A stretch of DNA of 8,097 nt from Planctomycetaceae bacterium (GTDB lineage: Bacteria; Planctomycetota; Planctomycetia; Pirellulales; UBA1268), in assembly GCA_947464585.1 (NCBI GenBank), contig CANHYS010000070.1, forward strand, positions 1 through 8,097. The letters are read 5' to 3'. The translations under genes and the position numbers were made by a program. The first letter of the stretch is position 1. Each line of letters starts with the position of its first letter. Below the pieces are notes generated by a model. The model was not told the origin of the DNA. It saw only the letters and a program-made list of their open reading frames with translations, and did no database searches. Positions 1 to 4,956 of this stretch are shown here, piece after piece.

Positions 1-66
1 GTATTCGCAGCGATCACCACCAGCTTCGTCGCGGCCCTGCCCGAATCGATCCAGGACGACGAATAG
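1..66 (+). CDS. 3' end of an unidentified protein (partial)
   Basis: Reading frame 1 is open from the first base to a TAG at 64-66 and gives 21 residues ending in PESIQDDE. Seventeen of the 21 sense codons end in G or C, the pattern expected of coding DNA in this GC-rich genome, and the tail is acidic. The reading stops just before a hairpin-rich non-coding stretch with a terminator-like structure at 125-152, which fits the end of a gene. Too little is present to assign a family. Other frames are also open over this short distance, so the call rests on codon usage and context. Confidence 0.55.
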   Translation, partial: VFAAITTSFVAALPESIQDDE

Positions 67-124
67 ACGATTGCATTGCCAACCCGGGAGCCGGAATCGG
101 CGGATGCGCAGGAGCTGACTTTAC

Positions 125-152
125 GGAAAACACGACATCGTGTCGTTTTTCC
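125..152 (+). terminator. Probable factor-independent terminator of the upstream gene
   Basis: An A-rich arm (ggaaaacacgaca, 125-137), a tcg loop and the arm tgtcgtttttcc (141-152) form a 12-bp stem with one bulged C at 131. The 3' side carries five consecutive T at 146-150. It begins 58 bp after the TAG of the partial upstream gene. The A tract on one side and T tract on the other could allow termination in both directions. Part of the U tract lies inside the longer stem, so it may instead be a structural element of the surrounding repeat. Confidence 0.5.
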
Positions 153-155
153 TTG

Positions 156-199
156 GCGGGCCTCCGCCCGCTGGTGCTGCGCTTCGCATCCTGCGAAGC
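156..199. other. Two adjacent small hairpins
   Basis: The first is gcgggc-ctcc-gcccgc at 156-171, with a perfect 6-bp GC stem and a 4-nt loop. The second is gcttcgca-tcc-tgcgaagc at 181-199, with a perfect 8-bp stem and a 3-nt loop. Neither is followed by a T run, so they are not typical intrinsic terminators. They sit between the two copies of the 28-bp direct repeat and look like part of that unit. Their role is unknown. Confidence 0.6.
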
Positions 200-361
200 C
201 ACGGTTGGCGAGCCGGAATCGGCGGATGCGCAGGAGCATCAGGCGTATCCTCGCCGTAGCGACGGAGCATCTGCCGTTCCGGCGGGCCGATTCCATGTGA
301 TCTGCCACTTCTCGACGCCTGTCGGCTAAGATTTGACGCCAGCTTCGACCGCGCCCCCCTC

Positions 362-366
362 AGGAA
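362..366 (+). promoter_or_regulatory. Shine-Dalgarno site of the TerC-family gene
   Basis: The sequence aggaa lies 9 nt upstream of the TTG at 376. It is the only purine-rich site just ahead of the open frame, and it supports the TTG start over the internal ATG at 442. Confidence 0.5.
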
Positions 367-375
367 CCAACCACG

Positions 376-1464
376 TTGTACCTGCTCGCTGAACTCGCCG
401 CCGCGGCGGCTGCCGCCCCCGCTGACGCCTCGACGATCCAGATGTGGCATTGGCTGGCGTTCGCCGCCATGGTCACGGTCCTGCTCACGCTCGACCTGAC
501 CGTCTTCCACAAGAAGGCCCACGAACCGTCGCTCCGGGAAAGTGCCTTCTGGACGCTCTTCTGGGCAGCGTTGGCCCTGTCCTTCAACGGGGTGATCTGG
601 TGGTGGCTCGGCGGCAAGCCCGCCATCGAGTTTCTCACCGGCTATCTCGTCGAATGGTCGTTGTCGATGGACAACGTCTTCGTGTTCGCGGTGATCTTCG
701 GCTACTTCCGCGTGCCGCTGAAGTATCAATACCGCGTGCTCTTCTGGGGCATCCTCGGCGCCGTGCTCATGCGGCTGACGTTCGTGCTCGTCGGAGCCGA
801 ACTGGTCGAACGCTTCCATTGGGTGATGCCGCTGTTCGGCGCCTTCCTCGTCTACACGGGGATCAAGCTGGCCTTCGGCGAGGAGGAATCGCATCCGGAG
901 GAGAGCACGCTGGTCAAGCTCTTCCGGCGGCTCATTCCCGTCACCAATCAATCGGAGGGCGACAAATTTTTCGTGCGTGAAGGGGGCCGGCTGATGGCCA
1001 CCCCGCTGTTTCTCGTGCTCCTCATCGTGGAGAGCACCGACGTGCTCTTCGCCGTCGACAGCGTGCCGGCGATTCTCGGCATCGTCACCCCCGGCGCGCA
1101 CTACATGCGATTCGTGGCCTTCACGTCGAACGTCTTCGCGATCCTCGGGCTCCGCGCGCTCTACTTCCTGCTGGCGGGCGTGATGGACATGTTCCGCTTC
1201 CTCAACTACGGCCTGTCGGCCGTGCTCGTCTTCGTGGGCGGCAAGATGATCATCGAGGCCGCCCGACACATGGAGTCGCTGGCGGCGTGGGGAGGCTGGG
1301 ATGCCCACGCCAAGGGGCACCTCGTTCACCCCGCCGTGTCGCTCGTCGTGATCGTGGGGCTGATCGGCGCGAGCGTCGCGGCCTCGCTGGCCTTCCCGGA
1401 GCGGAAGGACGGCGCGGAGTTGGCCGGCGACGACTCGCACACGCCACACAAGCCTCAAGGCTGA
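376..1464 (+). CDS. TerC/Alx-family integral membrane metal-homeostasis protein
   Basis: This 362-residue protein has about nine hydrophobic segments, roughly residues 24-44, 60-78, 85-110, 120-142, 148-166, 207-230, 245-268, 277-297 and 318-340. It carries TerC/Alx signatures: the acidic pair region EWSLSMDNVFVFAVIFGYF from residue 93, ESTDVLFAVDSVPAILGI at 219-236, and SNVFAILGLRALYF at 251-264. The conserved acidic residues D99, E219, D222 and D228 lie within membrane segments, as expected for a metal path. By family knowledge, Alx and TerC proteins act in Mn2+ export, metal supply to secreted proteins or tellurite resistance, so a cytoplasmic-membrane metal transporter is the best reading. 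The start is TTG with a 9-nt-spaced aggaa; ATG at 442 (residue 23) would still keep all membrane segments. The Ala-rich residues 8-17 are therefore uncertain. The C-terminal tail is hydrophilic and His-containing (DDSHTPHKPQG). It is followed at once by a 15-bp tandem repeat and is convergent with the FecR-like gene. Family call is firm; the transported ion is inferred. Confidence 0.93.
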   Translation: MYLLAELAAAAAAAPADASTIQMWHWLAFAAMVTVLLTLDLTVFHKKAHEPSLRESAFWTLFWAALALSFNGVIWWWLGGKPAIEFLTGYLVEWSLSMDNVFVFAVIFGYFRVPLKYQYRVLFWGILGAVLMRLTFVLVGAELVERFHWVMPLFGAFLVYTGIKLAFGEEESHPEESTLVKLFRRLIPVTNQSEGDKFFVREGGRLMATPLFLVLLIVESTDVLFAVDSVPAILGIVTPGAHYMRFVAFTSNVFAILGLRALYFLLAGVMDMFRFLNYGLSAVLVFVGGKMIIEAARHMESLAAWGGWDAHAKGHLVHPAVSLVVIVGLIGASVAASLAFPERKDGAELAGDDSHTPHKPQG

Positions 1465-1514
1465 CCCGCTCCATCCAAGCCCGCTCCATCCAAGCCCGCT
1501 CCATCCAAGCCCGC
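1465..1514. repeat. 15-bp tandem repeat, three perfect copies plus a partial one
   Basis: The unit cccgctccatccaag occupies 1465-1479, 1480-1494 and 1495-1509, followed by cccgc at 1510-1514. The array starts at the first base after the TGA of the TerC-family gene. Because the unit is a multiple of three it stays open in several frames; one plus-strand frame would read SIQAR repeated. No gene with a start site fits there. Copy number in such arrays often varies between strains. Confidence 0.9.
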
Positions 1515-1516
1515 AG

Positions 1517-1574
1517 CGCAAGCAAGGGAATACGAGTGGCCTGACGGACTGGATCGAGGATTCCCTCGCTCGCG
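1517..1574 (-). terminator. Long imperfect inverted repeat between convergent genes, possible terminator
   Basis: The arms are cgcaagcaagggaat (1517-1531) and attccctcgctcgcg (1560-1574), with a 28-nt loop. On the minus strand the two mismatches become G-U wobbles, giving a continuous 15-bp stem in RNA leaving the FecR-like gene, whose stop is 75 bp away. No U tract follows on the minus strand, so intrinsic termination is unproven. From memory, similar cgct/gcgc-rich 'ccctcgct...' segments recur in planctomycete intergenic DNA, so it may be a dispersed repeat rather than a dedicated terminator. Confidence 0.45.
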
Positions 1575-1648
1575 CGTCGGCCTTGCATGCGTGTCACGCG
1601 TCGGTCGATCGGCCGCGCATCGGCACCGCCGACTGCTCGGGAAGCGTC

Positions 1649-3103
1649 TCAGTCTGCTTCCGCGACGCGTTCGACGACCACGAGCCTCGCGTCGTCGATG
1701 GCGATGCTTCCGGTGGAAAGCCCGCATGCATTGAGCAACACCGTGTAGTTCACGGCATGCGTCCCGGGCGGCGCGATCGCCGAGATGCGGCCCTCGACGA
1801 AACGATCGCCCGGCCCCCCGACCTTGAGGAAGTGCCGCTCCGCCTGGCCGAACTCCGTGCCTTTGTCATTGACGAACGCAATCTTCACGATCGCACGCTG
1901 CTGGCCTGCCAGCGGATCGTCGGCCATGTGCGACGCCTTCACGGCGGCGAGCACCGTCTTGCCGGAAATGTCGCCGGTGACACACCGCTGCACGACGAGC
2001 GGCCAGAACGGAGTGCCGCGTGCCGCGATGCGCACGGCACGCGAACCCGACGCGACGGGGTGCGTGATGCTCTCGACGTGCCCGGGCGATCCCGACCATG
2101 GGCCAATTTTCAGAAGTGCCTTGGCGAAGGGTGTAACCCTGGCAGACGATGCGGAGGCACTTTCCGCGACCGTTGACGATTCGAACGATGGATCCACGAG
2201 TAGATCGGCACCGGCACCAAACGCCGCTTCGTCGAACGGTACCAGTGAGGCCAGCTTCTCGAAATCCTGAAAAAAGCCGATGTCGTCGGTCGCATGCCCG
2301 GCGCCGTCGACCGACACCGCCTCGCCGGCGGCCATCACCTGGGTCGAGGCCGCGAGGTCGAGCCGCACGCGTCCCTCGATCACGCCGACCCGCAAAGGCG
2401 CATCGGGCCCAAGGCTCATGGCGAACTCCGTGCCGAGATCGGTGACCGTGCCCTTCGGGGTCACGACCCGCAGTTCGCTGCCGGCCTGCGGGCAGCGGCA
2501 GCGGACAGACCCCTGGGTGACGTAGAGCGAGTCGCTGGCGATCGGCTCGAATACGGCCGGTCCCTCGATGACGGCGACTCCCCCCGAGCCGAACAGCAGC
2601 TCCACCCGCCCCGATTGCAATTCCATCGGGCCGGCCGGCAATGAGCCACGCCGCAGCATCAGCTCGACATTGGGATCGCCCCAGACCGGTTCGACGGTAG
2701 CGTTCAGGACGGCGAGGAACGGCAGCTCGACCGCTCTCGCCGCCGCCATCGGCTCGTCCTTCCGGAGACGGGCATCCGCTCCGAACCACCGCATGCCGAC
2801 CAGGCCCATCACGGCGACGAGCAGCGACACGCCGACGAGGGCGGATGCCGCAGCCCACCGCCGCCCGACTTTCCGAGAAAGCGAGTGCGCGTCGCCCTGG
2901 GCTATCTGTGTCGCGGCGGCCACACGGCCCCAGTGTTCGCGGCCCCATTTTCGCAGCGTTGCGTGGGTTTCGGCCTTGCTCCAAAACAACCTTCTCGCCT
3001 GCGGGGAAGACCGCAGGGCGTCTTCGAGGACGGACCGATCCTCCCCGCCCAGGTCGCAGTCGAAGAATCGATCGACGAGATCGTCGAGATGCGCTTCGTT
3101 CAT
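1649..3103 (-). CDS. FecR-like transmembrane regulator (putative anti-sigma factor) with a C-terminal sensor-like domain
   Basis: The protein has 484 residues from the ATG at 3103. Residues 1-60 are a short cytoplasmic helical region (MNEAHLDDLVDRFF onward) of the kind at the start of FecR-type anti-sigma factors. A single membrane segment follows at about 84-107 (AAASALVGVSLLVAVMGLVG). The FecR domain spans about 137-270 and includes ELQSGRVELLF, AVIEGPAVFE and RVVTPKGTVTDLGTEFAMS. Residues 300-484 start with LLVDPSFESS and look like a beta-rich, galactose-binding-type module ending IAIDDARLVVVE; this fold call is inference. The gene starts 8 bp after the sigma factor stop, and its ribosome binding site lies inside the sigma gene, so the two products are expected in fixed ratio. 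By family knowledge the N-terminal part would hold the ECF sigma factor at the membrane and the outer part would receive a signal. The frame also runs upstream inside the sigma gene to 3298, but that extension has no start supported by a ribosome site. Planctomycete FecR-like proteins are largely uncharacterised, so the anti-sigma role is inferred. Confidence 0.85.
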   Translation of the reverse strand: MNEAHLDDLVDRFFDCDLGGEDRSVLEDALRSSPQARRLFWSKAETHATLRKWGREHWGRVAAATQIAQGDAHSLSRKVGRRWAAASALVGVSLLVAVMGLVGMRWFGADARLRKDEPMAAARAVELPFLAVLNATVEPVWGDPNVELMLRRGSLPAGPMELQSGRVELLFGSGGVAVIEGPAVFEPIASDSLYVTQGSVRCRCPQAGSELRVVTPKGTVTDLGTEFAMSLGPDAPLRVGVIEGRVRLDLAASTQVMAAGEAVSVDGAGHATDDIGFFQDFEKLASLVPFDEAAFGAGADLLVDPSFESSTVAESASASSARVTPFAKALLKIGPWSGSPGHVESITHPVASGSRAVRIAARGTPFWPLVVQRCVTGDISGKTVLAAVKASHMADDPLAGQQRAIVKIAFVNDKGTEFGQAERHFLKVGGPGDRFVEGRISAIAPPGTHAVNYTVLLNACGLSTGSIAIDDARLVVVERVAEAD

Positions 3104-3111
3104 CGGCCTGT

Positions 3112-3633
3112 TCACCCTTCCACAGTGGCTGTTTTCTTGTCGACACACTCGCGAATCGCCGCCCGCGCCCGCGATAGGGCGACGCGCACACTCCCCGCGG
3201 TCCAACCGAGCGCCTTGGCGACGTGACGGGGCTTCATCGAGTTTTGATACCGCAGCGCGACGATCCGCCGTGCCTGCGGTGCGAGCATCGCGATGCACTC
3301 GTCCAGAAACCGCATCTGATCCGTGGTCATCGCGAATCCCTTATGGCTGGCCGCCAGCACCTCGAGCACGTCGTCGGCGAACGGCCGGGCCTCCGCGTCG
3401 GCACGCGATCCCACTTCCCTGATCTTGTCGCGGGCCACGATGAACAGCCAGGCTTTGAAGCTCTGCCGCGGGTCGTAATGGGCGGCCCGGGCCGTCACGG
3501 CCACGAACGTCTCCTGAACGACGTCGTCGACGAGTTCGGGGTCGGGAATAAGCGACGTCACGAAGCCCTTCAACTCATCGACATGATCGATGAAGAGCTT
3601 CTGCACGAGCTGTTGTGCTGTTTCAGCGGGCAT
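3112..3633 (-). CDS. ECF RNA polymerase sigma factor (Rhodopirellula/Verrucomicrobium type)
   Basis: This 173-residue protein is the usual size for ECF sigma factors. Sigma region 2 covers about residues 10-78, with PELVDDVVQETFVAV (32-46) and FKAWLFIVARDKIRE (59-73), the core-binding and -10-recognition helices. Region 4 covers about 105-162, with APQARRIVALRYQ (118-130) and the helix-turn-helix MKPRHVAKALGWTAGSVRVALSRAR (133-157) that would read the -35 element. It lies 24 bp downstream of the DUF1552 gene and 8 bp upstream of the FecR-like gene. The ATG at 3633 has only a weak ribosome site (cgga, about 7 nt away). It probably directs transcription of its own operon when released by the FecR-like partner; this is inferred from context. 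The cluster order is notable because the sigma factor comes after the genes it presumably controls. Confidence 0.95.
   Translation of the reverse strand: MPAETAQQLVQKLFIDHVDELKGFVTSLIPDPELVDDVVQETFVAVTARAAHYDPRQSFKAWLFIVARDKIREVGSRADAEARPFADDVLEVLAASHKGFAMTTDQMRFLDECIAMLAPQARRIVALRYQNSMKPRHVAKALGWTAGSVRVALSRARAAIRECVDKKTATVEG
3115..3121 (-). promoter_or_regulatory. Shine-Dalgarno site of the FecR-like gene inside the sigma factor gene
   Basis: On the minus strand ggaaggg occupies 3121-3115, 11 nt ahead of the ATG at 3103. Its GAA GGG codons are the last two sense codons (Glu-Gly) of the sigma factor, directly before its TGA. This fixes the FecR-like start and suggests translational coupling of sigma factor and regulator. 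Confidence 0.65.
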
Positions 3634-3657
3634 CAGACGGTCCGTTCTACAGGTCGG

Positions 3658-4956
3658 TTATACTTCCTGAATCGTACCCGTGCTGCAGCCGAAACGATCC
3701 TCCTCGATACCCAGCTGCTGCATGATGCGGGCGTAGAGGTTGGACAGCGGCGTGTTGTTGGCCCGATCGAAGAGCACGTGCCCCTGGTGCCTGAAGCCGC
3801 CACCGGCCAAAAACACAGGCAGATTCTCCGACGTGTGGGCGGATGCATTGCTGAGGTTGCTCGCGCTGACGATCGCCGTGCGATCGAGCAGGGTCGAGTC
3901 GCCCTCACCGACCTCGGCCATCGTGGTGAGGAAGCGGTTGAACAGCTTCAATTCCGCCTCCTCGATGATCGCAAGCTGCTCGATCTTGGTGTCGTCCTTG
4001 CCGTGGTGGGAGGCGTCATGGTGGGCGAGCGTGAGCCCGTCGAGCTTGACGCGGCCGACATCCCCCATCGTGAGCAGGATCACGCGGGTCGAGTCGGTCT
4101 GCAGGGCGAGCCTCGCGATGTCGAGCCAGAGTGTCTCTTTCGCCGCAAGATCCTCGTTGGATGGCTCGGCCTTGGGCTCGGGATAGTTCGCATCGGGCTT
4201 GGGCCTGCCCGCCCACGACTCGAAGCGGAGCAGGTTGCGCTCTGTGTCGCGGACGGCGCTGAACATCAGCTCCAGCCGCCGGCGGTCTTCGGGGCCGAGT
4301 TGGCGGCCAAGCGAATTCGCCTGCTCGGCAACCTGGTCGAGGATGCTGCGGCCGGTGCGGAGCCGCTCGACCTCGGTCTTGATTTCCGCATCGGTGCCGT
4401 TGATGAAGAGCTTCTTGAAGACCTGCGTCGGCTGCCGCTCCGTGGGAACGGGCACGCCCTTCGCGGTCCAGGAGAAATGCCACTGCACGGGAGGACCAAT
4501 CACGAGGTTGCGAAACCGCGTCTCGCCGCCGATCCGTTCCGCGACGTGCTGGTCGAGCGAGATCGTGTTGCGGTGCTCCCGGAGGGGCTCCTTGATGCGA
4601 TCCCAGTCCACGCCGGTGAACAGACCGGGTTCGCTGTGGTGATTCGTGTGCCTAAGATGCGAGATGCCGGAGAACAGCGTGAAGCGGCCGCGATTCGGCT
4701 CGAGGTGCTTGAGATAGCGGGTGGTTTCGTAGCCGAGTCCCGCGGTCTCCGGAAAGAGAAACGGGGCGTGAAGTCCAAGGTTTCGCCCCACGAGGAGCAG
4801 CCTGTTCGGCCCCGCAACTTGCGAGGCGTCGGCTGCGTGGCAGCGGGGCCGCATCGCCTCGAGGGCCGGCAGGGCGAGGCCGACGGCACCTGCCTTGAGC
4901 AGGAGACGTCGGGGGATCGGGGTGCGGAGGTTCGTGCGCATGGCAGGGCTACTCAC
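3658..4956 (-). CDS. DUF1552 (HxxSHH family) exported protein with Tat signal
   Basis: The 432-residue protein starts with an export signal that has a twin-arginine motif, PRRLLLKAGAVGLALPALEA (15-34), probably cleaved near the Ala-rich CHAADA at 39-44. This implies export in a folded, possibly cofactor- or metal-bound state. The family signature HxxSHH is present as HDASHH at 313-318, after LLTMGDVGRVKLDG. Other family-like segments are HLRHTNHHSEPGLFTG (100-115) and NLPVFLAGGG (378-387). Length and end-to-end layout fit DUF1552. The several His residues suggest metal binding, and a distant link to DUF1501/phosphatase-like proteins is possible, but no reaction is established. The GTG start at 4956 overlaps the stop of the DUF1592 gene as GTGA, which favours coupled translation. 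An in-frame ATG at 4941 would give 427 residues and keep the whole Tat signal; neither start has a good ribosome site. DUF1552 and DUF1592 proteins are commonly neighbours in planctomycetes and probably act together outside the cytoplasm. Confidence 0.9.
   Translation of the reverse strand: MSSPAMRTNLRTPIPRRLLLKAGAVGLALPALEAMRPRCHAADASQVAGPNRLLLVGRNLGLHAPFLFPETAGLGYETTRYLKHLEPNRGRFTLFSGISHLRHTNHHSEPGLFTGVDWDRIKEPLREHRNTISLDQHVAERIGGETRFRNLVIGPPVQWHFSWTAKGVPVPTERQPTQVFKKLFINGTDAEIKTEVERLRTGRSILDQVAEQANSLGRQLGPEDRRRLELMFSAVRDTERNLLRFESWAGRPKPDANYPEPKAEPSNEDLAAKETLWLDIARLALQTDSTRVILLTMGDVGRVKLDGLTLAHHDASHHGKDDTKIEQLAIIEEAELKLFNRFLTTMAEVGEGDSTLLDRTAIVSASNLSNASAHTSENLPVFLAGGGFRHQGHVLFDRANNTPLSNLYARIMQQLGIEEDRFGCSTGTIQEV

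Larger units (their letters stand above)
88..237. repeat. 28-bp direct repeat pair (88-115 and 210-237) enclosing three hairpins
   Basis: An identical 28-bp sequence, beginning gagccggaatcggcgg and ending gcaggagc, occurs at 88-115 and 210-237, 122 bp apart start to start. The 94 bp between the copies contain three consecutive hairpins (125-152, 156-171, 181-199). A 7-bp inverted pair, gccaacc at 78-84 and ggttggc at 203-209, precedes the two copies. A perfect 28-bp match at this spacing is not expected by chance. The arrangement suggests a dispersed intergenic repeat unit or a decayed small mobile element. No coding function is evident. Confidence 0.8.
67..375. other. Intergenic region with repeats and hairpins upstream of the TerC-family gene
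   Basis: These 309 bp lie between the partial gene ending at 66 and the TTG start at 376. The left two thirds hold two copies of a 28-bp direct repeat and three small hairpins, described separately. The right third (238-360) shows no clear sigma-70 promoter: TTGACG at 333-338 has no convincing -10 box at normal spacing, and TAAGAT at 327-332 has no good -35. I looked for a yybP-ykoY (manganese) riboswitch, which precedes alx in E. coli, and did not recognise its conserved segments. Short open frames here have no ribosome binding site or family resemblance and are not called. Confidence 0.6.

Noticed and set aside
76..300. 74-codon plus-strand frame in the intergenic repeat region
   Set aside because: It consists of the direct repeats and hairpins, lacks a ribosome site and gives a low-complexity Arg-rich peptide.
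238..375. yybP-ykoY manganese riboswitch ahead of the TerC-family gene
   Set aside because: It was expected by analogy with alx, but I could not see the conserved loop segments. A covariance-model search would settle this.
121..1521. 466-codon open frame on the minus strand opposite the TerC-family gene
   Set aside because: It is fully antisense to a clear TerC/Alx protein, has a low-complexity His/Arg/Glu-rich translation with no recognisable domain, and is explained by GC-rich codon use in the real gene.
1866..3191. 441-codon minus-strand frame overlapping the FecR-like gene in another frame
   Set aside because: The overlapping frame holds the FecR motifs and the membrane segment, while this one is Arg/Gly-rich low-complexity sequence.
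3104..3298. N-terminal extension of the FecR-like protein to 549 residues
   Set aside because: The extra 65 residues lie inside the sigma factor gene and look like a shifted-frame translation. The ATG at 3103 has a good ribosome site and begins the typical MNEAHLDDLV segment.
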